Part shown: one piece after another, positions 1 to 12,529 of the stretch | Numbering within the stretch: the stretch's first letter is position 1 | Layout of the letters: each line of letters opens with the position of its first letter | NCBI RefSeq assembly: GCF_028476545.1 | Contig: NW_026732731.1 | Location: 287,231 to 351,230 of the forward strand | Direction of reading: 5' to 3' | DNA from: Physella acuta | Taxonomy: Eukaryota > Mollusca > Gastropoda > Physidae | DNA length: 64,000 nt | The notes under the pieces: model-generated | Told to the model about the DNA's origin: nothing | Database searches by the model: none | What the model saw: the letters and a program-made list of their open reading frames with translations, nothing else | Translations under genes and position numbers: made by a program

Positions 1-90
1 AGCTTCAAGGACTCAAAGACTTGAGCCTGGATTCGAACTTGAGACTTTAGGGTTAGCAGTTTGACCCGACAATCCAATATCGGACCAGGT
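1..90 (-). repeat. SINE B 5' part (tRNA-like head), truncated by window edge
   Basis: Read on the - strand this has the tRNA-derived head of the SINE B family: TTCGAATCC-like B box and the stretch corresponding to ACTGCTAACC. It sits in the intron before the MPI-like exon at 411. The next stretch (110-270) is the 3' half of the same family in the opposite orientation. Confidence 0.55.
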
Positions 91-109
91 GGGGCAGTTC
101 ATATTTTTC

Positions 110-270
110 TGTATTGCGTAGTCAGTACTCTAGTTAGGGAAAGTAAAGGCGGCTGGGCATAGTGCTCTCCACATTATCTCTTCATATGCCAAGGTCACAG
201 AAACAAGTGAACTCTACTTCACTTGCCCCATAGACCGTCAGGTTTGAAAGGGAAACTTTAGTGCTTGTGG
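110..270 (+). repeat. SINE B 3' half
   Basis: Shows the family body GGGAAAGTAAAGGCGGCTGG followed by the CATATGCCAAGGTCACAGAAAC and TTCACTTGCCCC-like segments also found at 61795, 56394 and 63508. Orientation is opposite to the head at 1-90. Confidence 0.65.
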
Positions 271-410
271 ATCATCTCTAAGTGCTATATCATATTAACT
301 TAGTCTTCTTCTTCTAATTAATCCCTTTCATGCCCAAGACACATGGGGCAGATGAAGTAATTTAGTGGTGATACAATTTTTTTAGTTAAACAAGAATGTA
401 TTCCTGACAG

Positions 411-1525
411 ACTGCATGGAGTGCATGGCCTGTTCTGACAACGTGGTGCGGGCTGGTCTGACACCAAAGTACATTGATGTCCACACACTGTGTGAGATGC
501 TGGACTACACTGGTCGGCCAGTCAACAGGACAAAGTTCCAGGGCATTGAAAGCCACAGTAACATACATATCACAATCTTCAATCCTCCTGTCCCAGATTT
601 TGGAGTCTCTAAATATGAGGTATGGCTATCTAGAGACTATATTATTTTTAAAGTCTTCATTTTATATTTCCTAGCATCATATCAGTATTTTAGTAGGCCA
701 ATACACTGAATGATTGTTTTAGTTTTTATAAAATATTGCTTAAATGAGTTGGAATATCTTTAGAAACCAGAAATATTTTGATCTATACAATGATGTAATT
801 GTAAGTTGTTTTTTTTTTATCAATCTCTTAACAAAGGATTAACTGGAACACTTTATTAGCAACATTTCCTTTTATAAACAAATAAAAATATCTAATTTGT
901 ATTCTGTTTGCACTGTAATTTTAAATGAAATGTACTTGATTGGTTGTATTTTACAAATACTATTAAAGTTAAATTGTTTAAAAAAATTCAGCCCATAATG
1001 TTAAATTTAAAACATGTGCCTTTATATAACCAAGAATAAACATATATCATTTACATTCATTGAGTGTTTAGATACACTGTTCACTCATGTAAAAGCCACA
1101 TTTTTATGAGCAAAAAATAAACAGCTTTCTATTCTTTTGCTTTTTTTACTGTTATTTAGTAATATTTAGTATACTTAGAAACTGAAATCTTCCATAATAA
1201 TGTTTTTAGGTTCTGATAGATGTGCCTAGATAGAGTATTCTAAATTCTAGATGGGTGCATATTAATTTAACATTTATTTTTATAGGCGCCAACAGGAACT
1301 ACTAGCTTTCAACTTCAAGGCTTTGAAAGTGCCAGTATTTGTATAGTTGTCAAAGGTCAAGGGGAGGCCACCAGCCAAAGTTTGGCAGAGCCATTGAAGC
1401 TGCAGCCAGGCAGAGTGTTTTTTGTTGCTGCAGATGCTGTTGTTAATATTGCACTAGATGATAGCCTTCCAATGTTATTATTCCGTGCCCATTCAGGTGT
1501 TTATAGCAAGACTGTTCCCCATTAG
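411..1525 (+). CDS. MPI: 3' end of an upstream tandem MPI paralogue (two last exons)
   Basis: Two exons match exons 7 and 8 of the complete MPI gene downstream: 411-619 (209 bases, same length and phase as the complete copy) and 1286-1525. The first follows an AG acceptor and ends at a GT donor (620). It encodes the second half of the type I phosphomannose isomerase signature ([12 protein letters not shown]). The second encodes the C-terminal beta domain and ends at TAG 1523-1525, six codons longer than the other copy (tail GVYSKTVPH instead of GVF). The 5' exons would lie left of position 1, so I read this as the end of a second MPI gene rather than a fragment, though an isolated exon duplication cannot be excluded. 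Exon 7 differs from the other copy at about 6 of 209 bases, mostly silent; the introns do not align. Confidence 0.85.
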
Positions 1526-1573
1526 TTTATAATATTAAAAAAAAAATTAAGTAATTTAGTAGACCTATTTGAA

Positions 1574-1579
1574 AATAAA
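1574..1579 (+). promoter_or_regulatory. poly(A) signal of upstream MPI paralogue
   Basis: AATAAA 49 bases after the TAG stop at 1525, in an AT-rich 3' flank. It is the nearest canonical signal; use is inferred. Confidence 0.45.
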
Positions 1580-3265
1580 ATACAAATTGTTTATAAATTT
1601 GTGACAAATTTAAATGTGTTAAAATCTACATTGTTGTTTCATGTAATAATATGCAAATCAGTCTATATCTTCTTTACATGTAAATGTGTTATTACTTGAT
1701 AAAAAATTATTTTTTTTACATTGTTTCATGCTAAAAATTAAATGGACTGATAATTACCTATTAATAATTACTTCAATAACTTAACTGATAAATAACCTGC
1801 AGAACTCTTTACAGAAGTATAAAACAGACCTTTGGGTTTGTAAAGTTTACACAAGTTTATTGCTACTATTTAACAGCAATAAAACCAAGAGTTGGTATTT
1901 CCTTTTATTGCTCAAGGGGTAAAATTTTATTTTTCCTTTAATTGTCATTAAGTTAGTGAACATTTTTAATTTTGCCACTAAATTTTAGCAAGCTGAATTT
2001 AATAGACATTTTAAAATCTTTAATGATTTGAAAATAAAATTATGCTATGTTCTTTGAATTTATATACTTGAAAAAAAAAAGACAAAATGCTCTATTATTA
2101 CTTTTTATTTGGTCAATTGAAAAAAAAAGTATATTTACTGGCAAAATTATTCAGTTATTAAATTAATATTCAAAGTTCTTTATTTGTGTTTTTATTAATT
2201 TATTATTAATTACAAATCTCACCATAATGTGACCATAACAACAAAGACTGTCATAAAACTATAGATTTAAAAGATAGGCCCTATTTATTGCCTACAACTT
2301 ACCTTGAATAGTGATTTATACATTTTTATTATGTTTCTTATGTGACATTGTTAAATGTCACACTTTGATTCAAAGACAAAACATAATGTTAACTTGATAT
2401 TTTAATTCCAGCTTTCTTACATAGATCTAGTAAGATTTACAGTTTATAGAATTTACAGTGTATACTAGTGTATAGGCCTACTCACCTCACAACATAAAAA
2501 AAAAAGCAACCACTTGATAAAGCTGGTCTAAACACTCTACTAGTAAATTTAAAGAAGGTAATGGAGTTTTTAGGCCCTTGAGAAATATAAAAGAGCATAG
2601 TCTTCTTGATTATTATATTTCTGGTACAAATCATTACAAAACATTAGTCTCATTCTGATGGCAATAGATTGTTCCAATTTATTATCCTTGGCCAGGCCAT
2701 AGATCTATATTCCATCAAAGTTGGGCCTTTCCATCTAAATATATCAAATAATATTTATGGCATGGCTATATCTTTTTCTTATCAAATCAGCATGCCCATA
2801 TCATATACAAACTAGATCTACATAGATATAGATCTACACTTTAGTTACTTTACTTTAGTAAATTAAACACATTTTTCTGTTTATTTTACTAACTTAGGAC
2901 TAGATTCTACATAAAATGTAACATTCCAGCAATCAAAATTTAGAAAAAAAAAGACCCACCCGACACTACATACTTAAGTTGTTGTGAATGTTCAATGTAA
3001 CTAGTGTTGAACATTTTATAGCGGATATATAAGTGTTAGAACATCTAGGCCTAATTATCGCTGAGTAATTTAGTGCTTTGTGGTCATATAATAATAAAGT
3101 TGAGCTGTTTTAAAGGCGAAAAAGAAAAGCACGTAATCTATCAATCGCGTTAACTCCCCTGTCTTGTCGGTACTTTTCAACGCAACATTGAACATTAGCA
3201 AAGTAAAATTTTGCTTATTTTACCAGTTTACGTGTGCATGCATTTCGATTAATATCAATTTATAA
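1580..3265. other. intergenic spacer between the two MPI copies
   Basis: AT-rich single-copy-looking DNA with short A/T runs. No exon, RNA gene or recognisable transposon was found. The last few hundred bases must hold the promoter of the complete MPI gene, but I see no convincing TATA box. Confidence 0.6.
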
Positions 3266-6200
3266 ATGGCAGTTCCTCAAGGTAATATAGTTACATAGCT
3301 TACTTATATCTAGATCTACTTATTTATTCGTTAACTTTAAAATCGTTTACAGTTTACCGTGTGAGTGAGTGTCTCACCACACTGACCACAGAGTACAGAA
3401 GTTGAACACAGAAGACTTGAGGAGAGTAGTCTTGACTGAGTCTGAGCTAGAATCTAGATCTAGATTAGATCTAGATCTAAATCTAGATTTCTAGTCTAGA
3501 TCTAGGATGTAGAATCTAGATCTAGATCTCTAGTAGGTCTAGTCTAGATCTAATGATCTAATCTAGAAATCTAGATCTACTTCTTAACAACGTGATTGTC
3601 AGTTCTTAGGAACTTCTTAGTAGTGATTGTCACTGTCAGTTCTTATCGCCTGTCTGTCATCTCATATTGTATTGATATTATTGATTGTTGTTCCTCATTG
3701 TAATTTAATTTTTAAAATTTTTTAAAAACTGTTCGGATTACTCACTCAGTACTGATTCTAAAATCTAGTCTAGATCCGAGAATTAAGCAAAATTTTTAAT
3801 AAAAAAAAAGCAAATTGTTATTTGAATAGGTTCAACTAGGCATTGCTTAATGACAAAGTTTGCCACTTTTGTATATCTAGTGGAAAACATTGAGACATTG
3901 ACTTTTCCAAATAGTTAAATTCATGTTTAAACAAGCTAGTTGCAATAAAAAAAATTCTGCTTGTAGTCAATATATTCTATTGTTCTGGTAGAGTTCTTCT
4001 TGAGTGATTCAGTTATGCTGAGAAATAGAACAATAGCTGTTATTGTATTATATCTTTTAGTTTAAAAAAAAAGCACCAAAATGAAGCAGTATCAAAAATA
4101 TAATGCAAGATTTGTTATTTTGAAATGCAGTTTTTGAGCTAAAATGTGCAGTCCAGCAATATGCATGGGGTAAAATAGGACAAGATAGTGAAGTTGCCAG
4201 ACTCAAATCAAGTGTGGACTCTACCTTTAAAGTTGATCCAGAAACCACCTATGCTGAGGTAAGTATTTTTAAAATATATAAAATTTGAGATAAAAATTCA
4301 GTGACACTTAGTGTGTTAAATGAAATTTTGTGTTCTCTAGTTAGAATCATTGTATGGTCAAAAGAACATGTATTAACAACACAGTTTGCCCTTCATGGAA
4401 TGTGATGCTTATATTAAACATTTGATATCCTAGCCCATTGAAAACAAATGCCACACTTTTGTATATCAAATGGATTGCTTTATAATTATTGATTAATATT
4501 ATTACAGTTATTGAGACAATAACTATATGGATTTTAATTGTTATTCATCTAAAAAATAAAATCCAATCTACATGAAAGTAAGATCACAGTGGCTGGGTGT
4601 GAACCTGTTGTTAGTTTGGAGAAAAGCCAGCAACTGAGCCTTTGCACCTAAAATCTTCCTCTATCGTTAGGTATAGAAATATATATAGGCCTGCTGTGTA
4701 GTATTTGTACTAGCCACACAGCCTTCCTGCCCCCACATTGCAGATTTGAACCATCTCCTGGCCACCTGCACAGTATTGAAATATTATCAGTAAAATATAT
4801 ACATAACTATAAAATACCCTACTAAATATTTTTTTAAAATCAGCTATGGATGGGCACACACCCAAATGGTCCCTCTATTGTGAGTATTCCTGGAAAAGAG
4901 GAAATCCCATTGTCGGAGTGGGTGGAAAAACACCCAGATCAGTTAGGACCAGAGGTTCGGTCATTTTTTAAAGGAAACCTGCCATTTTTATTTAAAGTAC
5001 TGTCAGTAAGAACATCCTTGTCTATTCAAGCACACCCAAATAAGGTATGTATGAATATTATGGAATTACTGTATATTTTGTTAATTGCTTGAGTAAATAT
5101 TTTTTAATATATTAAGTTGTTAGATACATGTGTTGAATTTATTTTGGTGTGGTTATAATGTTTATGAAAGTTTTGAAAAAATTGTTTTTTTTCCTTTAGC
5201 ATGGCTTGACATAAAGGGGCACTATTTTTTTTTTTTTGTTTCCTTAAAGAAAGGTTATCTCTACTTAATATGATTAGTTTTTTAGTCAAACAATGAATAA
5301 TTATTTAAATGTTTTTCACTTAAATTGTTGTTCTTTTCTTGTTAATATAATGCAAGGAACATCACTGAAGTTAGGCATGTAAATCTAGGTTTTGGTAGGA
5401 ACTAAGTTATACCAACAGTCAGACCAACTATTTTAACTTTCAAAGCTGGTAAATGTAAGTTATATTTGTGTGATTAAGGAGATAATCAAATAATTTTCTT
5501 TGTTTTGTGGGGATCTTTAAGGTGCATGCAGAACTCTTACACAAGACGCACCCAGATCTCTACAAAGACCCTAACCATAAGCCAGAGATGGCTATAGCGC
5601 TGACACCTTTTACTGGACTGTGTGGGTTTAGGCCAATCAAAGACGTTGCTCACTTTTTACAAAGTTAGTCCTTTTTAAATAAAAAAACAATATCCTAATC
5701 CAATGCCTCTGTTAATTTAGTGTGTATATTAAACAGCCAAGCATTAAACATATATGCTGAGGGTTAATCTAATGCATATAGGTAGCTTCTTTCTTTTATA
5801 TCTCACAAAAATTTGTATTTTACTTTTGCCATAAAATACTTTTATTTAAAAAATGTTTAAAAAAATAATCTAATTTGAGATAATCCCTATTGACATGTAT
5901 ATATTCACAGTAAATGTTTCATCTGTTGTGTTGATGTAGGTGTTGATGAATTTCGTGAAGCTGTGGGAGAGAAAGCTTGCAAGTTGATAACAGCAAGCCA
6001 TTCCATGGACATGCCTCTTCACCGCGAGGCGATGAAGGATTCCTTTATGGCTTTAATGCAACGGGACAGCAAAATTGTTAGCAGAGCTTTAACTGCCCTT
6101 GTTGACAAAGTGAAAAATCTAAGTAAGTCACAAAAAATAACTAACTCATTGCATAGTTTGTGTAAATCTATTTTTTATATTTAAAATACATCAGTTGGCC

Positions 6201-8849
6201 TGCTGTTGATTTGTTTTGAAATGTATAAATGTTTTTAGTTTTGCATGATGTTAAAATTCATTATTTAATTAAATTCTAGTTTTATATAGAGGTTATCTTA
6301 CTACTCTGTCATCACATTGATGAGTAAAGAATTAAAATCAGTTTTAAAATTAATATCAAGATAGAGTCTATACCTAATCATATTAAAACATCATCCATTC
6401 TTCAACTAGAGGATATTTATTATATTGTATTAATCAATCATTTGATGTATTGAATTTTAATTTTCTTTTTTCATAATTTTAATTACAACTAGTTAATATC
6501 CCTTATTTTTCTCATTTTATTATTATTTTTACAATAGCAATGATACCATATTATTTCCCTATCAATAGAGAAATCCTCTGGAAATATCAAGCCTTATGAG
6601 GGTGATGTTCTACTGAAGCTGGATAGCGAATTCCCTGGAGACAGAGGCTGTTTTGCCATATATTTTCTAAACATTGTCAACCTTGAGCCAGGAGAGGCTA
6701 TGTTTCTGGAGGCAAATCTTCCTCATGCATATTTATCTGGAGGTAAACTTAGACTTGCTATATTTCTCTATGTCTTGGTGGTGTTCAACCCTTGTTGGTA
6801 ATGCTGATGTTAATTTTAAGTATAAACAGAATTGTTTTAAACAAACTTTGTGTTTATTTTTGAACTCCTATTGGAATTCCTAAAAAATTTTCCCCTCTGC
6901 TATTACATACACTAATGATACATTGATGGGCAGATTTAAAATTTAAAATTAAAGATTAACATTTGTTCCTTCACTGAACTAAAGTTTTGTTTAATGTATG
7001 ATGGTTGATTGGTCAAATTTCTCTGCTTTTACTTTATCTGACATGAGTCGAGTACCATCAGAGCTGGATGGACTAGCTTTTATTTTAATCACCTTTTAGA
7101 CCTAACAATCCATAGGGCAGGTGAGGTAGAGTTAATGATTCTTGGCCTTGGCATATGAAGGTATGATGTAGTCAACACTATGCCCAGCCGTTTTTTACTT
7201 TCCCTAACGTGATTTAGGACTTCTTGTAGACTTAAATCTGGACCGAGATCTGAACTTGAGAATTAAGGGTTAGCAGTCAAGTGCTCTATCACCTGACCAC
7301 ACCAATCCATCTCTTAAATCACTGAGTTATGATAAAAATGATATTAAAAGTGAATGTATTCCTCTCAGACTGCATGGAGTGCATGGCCTGTTCTGACAAT
7401 GTGGTGCGGGCTGGTCTGACACCAAAGTACATTGATGTCCACACACTGTGTGAGATGCTGGACTACACTGGTCGGCCAGTCAACAGGACAAAGTTCCTGG
7501 GCATTGAAAGCCACAGTAACATACATATCACAATCTTCAACCCTCCTGTCCCAGATTTTGGTGTCTCCAAGTATGAGGTAAGGCTATAGCTTTCAAGTTT
7601 TGTTACAGAATTAATATGTTATGGCTTAATGTCAGTCAATTATACACTGAATCATTTAGAAACCATCAACACTTGAATGATGTTGTCCACATGGTTATCT
7701 GTTAAAATTTGACCTGCATGAGAGGTCAATTTGAAAAATTGTTTATTGAGATCAGAGGTTGTTTAAGCCAAATTTCGTTCCCCTGCATATTTTGTCATTG
7801 TAAAGTTTCTCTTATACCTAGCAAACCATTGGGCAGATGAAGTACAGTTCATGTGTTTCTTGACCTCGTTATTTGAAAGGATAGTGTGCTCAGTGCAATC
7901 CCCAACTGCCTTTACCGTATTCAATGTAAGTCAGGTACCCATCAGAGCTGGGTGGACTCAAGGATATCCAACTGGCACAAGTCTGAAATGAGATCTGAAC
8001 TCGAGACCTTCAGGCTAGCCGTTACTAAAAACATATTTTGGTCTTAAGTAACATCTTGTAATAAGGTAGTTGTTGGGTGCATAATTTATTCAGCAGCAAA
8101 ATTAATACTTATGTAATTTATGCCATTTTGATTAATGAGCAACAACACTATTACTAAACATACAAATATGAACAAATAAATAACTTAATATTTTGACATT
8201 TTGTTTTTAACATTACACAAATAAGAAAAAAGATTTCCATGAACTAATATTACGCAACATTTGGAATAACTTAGCTTGTTTGCTAAGATACAAAATTTTA
8301 CATTTGGCACTGTAATATGTTTTGTGTGTTGGTGTGGCCTAGCTTTAGAGCCCTAGACTGCTTACCTGAAAGTCTTGAGTTCAAATCAAGGTTCAAGTCA
8401 TTAGAATTTCCCTGAGTCCACCTACCTCTGGTGGTTACCTAACTCACGTTGAGTAAAGGGCATATGCTGAGGTTACAAAACATATGAACTCAACTTCCTT
8501 TGTCCCATGGACCATCAGGTTTTCAAAAGGGAACTTTAATGGGAACTGTAATGTTTTAAGCTTCTAAAAGTTTGTAAAGATCATTAACTATAGTTGTCTG
8601 ATATCTATTTTAAAATGGCTTCTGCAGGTGCCTGCAGGAACTTCTAGCTTTCAACTTCAAGGCTTTGAAAGTGCCAGTATTTGTATAGTTGTCAAAGGTC
8701 AAGGGGAGGCCACCAGCCAAACTTTGGCAGAGCCATTGAAGCTGCAGCCTGGCAGAGTGTTTTTTGTTGCTGCGGAAGCTGTTGTTAATATTGCACTAGA
8801 TGATAGCCATCCAATGTTAATGTTCCGTGCCTATTCTGGTGTTTTTTAA
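3266..8849 (+). CDS. MPI: mannose-6-phosphate isomerase (phosphomannose isomerase, type I), complete
   Basis: Cytosolic zinc enzyme interconverting mannose-6-phosphate and fructose-6-phosphate, feeding GDP-mannose and glycosylation. Eight exons with GT-AG borders: 3266-3281, 4131-4258, 4844-5044, 5522-5663, 5940-6122, 6569-6742, 7369-7577, 8628-8849. They total 1275 bases, so 424 residues (human 423). The start is fixed by exon 1, MAVPQ plus a split V, continuing [15 protein letters not shown] as in human MPI. Zinc ligands fall at the human numbers: Q110 and H112 in SIQAHPNK, E137 in [10 protein letters not shown]276 in PHAYLSG; the substrate-binding RAG motif follows in exon 7. No break is seen. 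Intron 1 holds TAGATCTAGA-rich DNA; introns 6 and 7 hold SINE B copies. The tail of a second copy lies directly upstream in the same orientation. Confidence 0.95.
3430..3560. repeat. TAGATCTAGA-rich low-complexity DNA in MPI intron 1
   Basis: Irregular repetition of AGATCTAGATCTAG and CTAGATTAGATC. This kind of sequence is common in freshwater pulmonate snail genomes, and it is one of my reasons for suggesting that host group. Confidence 0.7.
7025..7312 (-). repeat. SINE B in MPI intron 6
   Basis: Reverse-strand copy: tRNA-like head at the right (about 7220-7312), then the body with CTTTCCCTAA and GCCCAGCCG, then the tail segment GGGCAGGTGAGGTAGAG. A further fragment of the family (GTACCATCAGAGCTGGATGG) precedes it at 7040-7075. 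Confidence 0.75.
7795..8030 (-). repeat. SINE B in MPI intron 7
   Basis: Reverse-strand copy with GTACCCATCAGAGCTGGGTG, a GATCTGAACTCGAGACC-like B box and the GGGCAGATGAAGTACAG end. Worn relative to the copies at 20535 and 33447. Confidence 0.75.
8328..8545 (+). repeat. SINE B in MPI intron 7, forward
   Basis: Forward copy with A-box-like head (GTGGCCTAGCTTTAGAGCCC), B-box-like GAGTTCAAATCAAGG and the CCCATGGACCATCAGG end segment. It lies about 80 bases upstream of exon 8 of MPI. Confidence 0.75.
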
Positions 8850-8890
8850 CAAGAGTGCTCCCCCTTAGTTTATGATTTGCATGGGAAAAG

Positions 8891-8896
8891 AATAAA
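8891..8896 (+). promoter_or_regulatory. poly(A) signal of MPI
   Basis: AATAAA 42 bases after the TAA stop at 8849. Other AT-rich candidates follow further on, so the site used is not certain. Confidence 0.4.
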
Positions 8897-11220
8897 ACTG
8901 GTGTTGGCTAAAAAAAAATGCTTAAGAATTAAAGCAGTCAATAACATGATCTATAGTGCTTTTAGATGTAAGAAATTAGTTTTATTTCTTATTTTTAGAC
9001 AATCCAAATATGTTTTCCATCATCGAAATCCAACTTCATTTAATAAGTTTTTAACATCAAGTCTAATATTTTAGCTTTCGTAACATGAAAGTAATAAGGG
9101 AAGTAGTGTAAATCATTTTTAATGTGATCTTTTTAATGTTTGCATGTTGCCAGGTAGCCAAGATGTTTTTCTTTTATAACTATTGATCAATATAGCCCTT
9201 TAACCAAAGCATCTTTATTAAAAAAATGTTGTCTTTGTAAATTGAATGGGTGATGCCACATTGGCCTTTTATTGCATATCTCTTTTTATAAACATTACAT
9301 ACTCTTTTGGGCAAACTGTGTTGAGGGGTTTTAAAATTATTATTTTATTTAACTTCTTAAATGTTTATTTTTGAATGCACGACTATGAGATATAATTTCA
9401 GAGCATCGTTTTGCATGTGATTGGTAGATATTTTATCATAGGTTACCTATGTGAGCTGGTTGTATTTTAAGAATACAGGGAGATAACCTGTACACAAGGG
9501 AGATCAGTATCAACAGCTGAAACAGGAAATGTTGAAATTAAAATGGAGGCCAAACAGAATAAGATATTTTTGTTAATATATGTAACCGATAGAAAAATTT
9601 GTGTAATGTTTTGTAAATTTTTAATGCAAGTTTTAAAAATGTAAATAACCCTTTTTTAATTGGCTATCAAGTTTCTGTACTTTTTGCTTTGACAGTGAAG
9701 GCTGATCTCAGATTAAGGAATAATTTATTTATAAATGGGCAAATAACTTAACTAGACCAGTCATGTATAAAAATTAATTTATTTAATAATATTAATTTTT
9801 GCCTTTAAATAATTTAATTTCTTACCATTTAAATAGAGTGTGTAAATACAGTAAAGCTAGAGCATGTATTTTTGGCCTTTTGTTGATGCTGTGTAGTAGT
9901 CCCACCAGTAAAAAATGTATTACACAGTATTGCATGGCTGAGTGGAGGTTTTTGAACCCATGTATACTCAGGGGTTCCTCTAGTTTGTTCTATCTTTATA
10001 CTTGCTTCATTTCTTGCATTTTACCTCTCTAAATTTCAAATTAGCTTGAGTAGAAAATTTTTCCCTGATTTAGCAGCCATTGTTTATTTTCTTTATAACA
10101 TATGGTGGAATACTTCTGAAAAAAACCCAAAAAAACCTATTTAGTAAATTTTGCTTAAAATTTTAATTGCTTGCTTAATGAACTAATTACTAATGAAGCA
10201 ATTTTCCCTCACTGAGACCACAAAGATCTGTTGATGTAAAAAATGTTTTTTTCACCACTTCTGCATGTACTCATTTATTTTAACAAGTTTTTGATTGGCA
10301 AACCATTTTATTAAAAAAAAATTATAAGTATTATACTGTTATTACACTTTTAAAAAAATTATTGTAAATCTCAATACACACACGCTCTTATTTTAGTTGG
10401 AAATTTTTAACCAGGTTTGTATTTTTTGTGTGTAATTTTTGTAATAGCAGATTATGTATCCTTTGCTTTCTTTTTAGTTAAGATAATCCCATATTGTCTC
10501 CCATTGAAGGAGACTTACATAGCCAGGGGAGCTCACTAACCATATTTCTGTCATGGAAAAAGAAAAATATTCTTTTTTTTTTCAGTATAAGGTGTTCTTT
10601 GTTATTAGCATTTTTATTCAAGTAATGTTTATTTAACAAAATAGCGAAATATATAAAATAGTTATTGAGGATAGATAAAGAGCTCAGGCTATGCTAAAGA
10701 AGTTTGAGATCCATTGATATGGGAAATTTCTACACTGTAATGTTAAGGTTGAAATAATGAAATTTAAAACAATGTTGTAGTAATTGGATTTTGTGTATTT
10801 TAAGATGGTTGCAAGCTTTAAATTACAAAACATGTCTGCTCTACAATTGTAAGATAATTAATTAGAACTAGTGTGTTGATTGATTTTATTTAGTCAAGAA
10901 AATATTCTCTGCTCTTTATCAAATGAAACCAGTATTGGATTGTATTGTTGTGTCTGTCACTTTCAATCTGTCATTCCATTAGGTCAGAGGTCAGAGACCT
11001 GAAGTTGTAAGAGGCTTTTTGAAAAAGTAAATGAGACTCATTTTGGAATTAGGGCCTACTAAATTGCCAAATTTGAATTAGTATTGTGAATAAATATTAC
11101 TGTAATTAAAAAAAAATTCAAATAATTTTTATATTATGAAATATTATTAGGTCATTTAATAACTGAATTCATTTTTTTTATAGACAAGTGACTTCCCCTG
11201 TTACAATTATGCTGTCCCTT
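8897..11220. other. AT-rich MPI 3' flank without recognisable genes
   Basis: About 2.3 kb of AT-rich DNA with homopolymer A/T runs. The short open frames here have no coding character. Possibly includes a long MPI 3' UTR. Confidence 0.5.
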
Positions 11221-11228
11221 GTCTAAAG

Positions 11229-11445
11229 CAGGGGTTTCCAAACTTTTCAGTCCGAGGGCCGCATTAACTATCAAATTTCAGTTCGGGGGCCAATTTTTCC
11301 AAGACATGTCTTTGATTATTCTGGGCAAAGTTCCTTAACCATCACTAACAAATGATTTCTTCGTGGATGAAAAGATCTCCGCGGGCCGGATGAGAGGACT
11401 TCGCGGGCCGCATCCGGCCCGCAGGCCGTAGTTTGGAGACCCCTG
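11229..11445 (-). mobile_element. hAT-type MITE, CAGGGGTYTCCAAACT family
   Basis: 217 bases with terminal inverted repeats: left CAGGGGTTTCCAAACTTTTC, right end complementary to CAGGGGTCTCCAAACTACGG. Flanked by 8-base duplications GTCTAAAG (11221-11228) and GTCTAATG (11446-11453), 7 of 8 matching, as for hAT insertions. A second copy of the same length lies inverted at 32224-32440. No coding capacity. Confidence 0.88.
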
Positions 11446-11919
11446 GTCTAATGTAAAAGTTAAAACATCATACAGATGCAACATAAACTTACATGTGTAC
11501 AACTTGACAGGAAGACTAATTTACTTAACAAAAAACTAAAACACATTAAAAGTTTCTAAATTTAAGTTAACAGAAAGAACATATAACTCTCAAGTGTCTT
11601 AATCGCATTAATTGTTCAGGTAATCTGCCCTTGCCTGTTGCTCCCTACATATTTACATAGCACATGTAATTTATAAAAATGCCTCTTAAAAGGTGTGCTG
11701 ACCACTGCATTAGTTAAGCCTTTGGACCTTTTCTACTGCTTTCTCTTTATGTTAATGGAAATAATGGAATAAAATAAAAAGTTGGATCAAAACCTAGTCT
11801 TACTGTTTTATTTGAAGTATATTTTCTATATCAATTCTATTTTGTTTTGGGAGTAGGGGTGAAGCCCCACCTGAAGCCCCGATCCCTAAAAGGAACTTTA
11901 ATTGCGACAGTCTCTATCA

Positions 11920-12476
11920 ACAAATGACACCAAGGCGCACATAAAAAATACATTCGTTTTTTTTTCTGTAAATATATTTTTATCCCCATGAATATGTGTT
12001 TACTATAACTTGACATGTAAAGTTAAGCAAAAAACCCTCACAATTACTACTTCCGGTCAACGGAAATTACTCAAAATTTGACAGAAAGCAGAAAATTAGA
12101 TCTTTTACTTACATGTGAAATTTCATTTATCTATCTGAAATAGTACCCAAGTTATAGGCTTTTGAAAAATTCAAAGTAGAAAAAGTTCCACTTCTGGTTA
12201 TCGGAAATCGCTCAAAAGTTGATACGGATCTACGATTTTGATATAATACTTATATATGAAATTTCATCAACCTAGCTGTAACGGTACTCAAGTTATCGTG
12301 TTTACACACACACACACACACATACACACACACACAGACATACGGACAAGATTGCAAAACTATGTTTTTTTCCGACTCAGGGAAGTGTAAAACGTCGCGA
12401 TTTGCAAAAATCTCGATTTTTTTTTTGCACGATTACAATACTTTCTCTATACTTCGTATATACGAGAAAGTAAAGA
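11920..12476 (-). repeat. ACTTTCTCG interspersed element, copy 1 (inverted relative to copy 2)
   Basis: Reverse-strand copy of the element at 13550-14063. It shares CTTCCGGTCAACGGAAATT, AGATCTTTTACTTACATGTG, the (CA)n stretch at 12303-12340 and the terminal CTTCGTATATACGAGAAAGT palindrome. The left boundary is uncertain because the copies diverge near 11920-12040. Family unknown to me; non-coding. Confidence 0.7.
12303..12340 (+). repeat. (CA)n microsatellite inside the ACTTTCTCG element
   Basis: CA dinucleotide run broken by two TA/GA steps. The inverted copy carries the matching (TG)n near 13650-13680, so the repeat belongs to the element. Confidence 0.85.
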
Positions 12477-12512
12477 AGTGCTCCAATAGAGCTGAGACAA
12501 ATAAGACAATAA

Positions 12513-12529
12513 TTTTTTTTTTTTTTTTT
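12513..12529 (-). other. A17 tract downstream of the ZMAT5-like locus
   Basis: Seventeen T on +, so A17 on the - strand, about 345 bases after the ZMAT5-like stop. It may be the 3' tail of a retrotransposed mRNA. There is no clear AATAAA just before it, so this is only suggestive. Confidence 0.35.
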
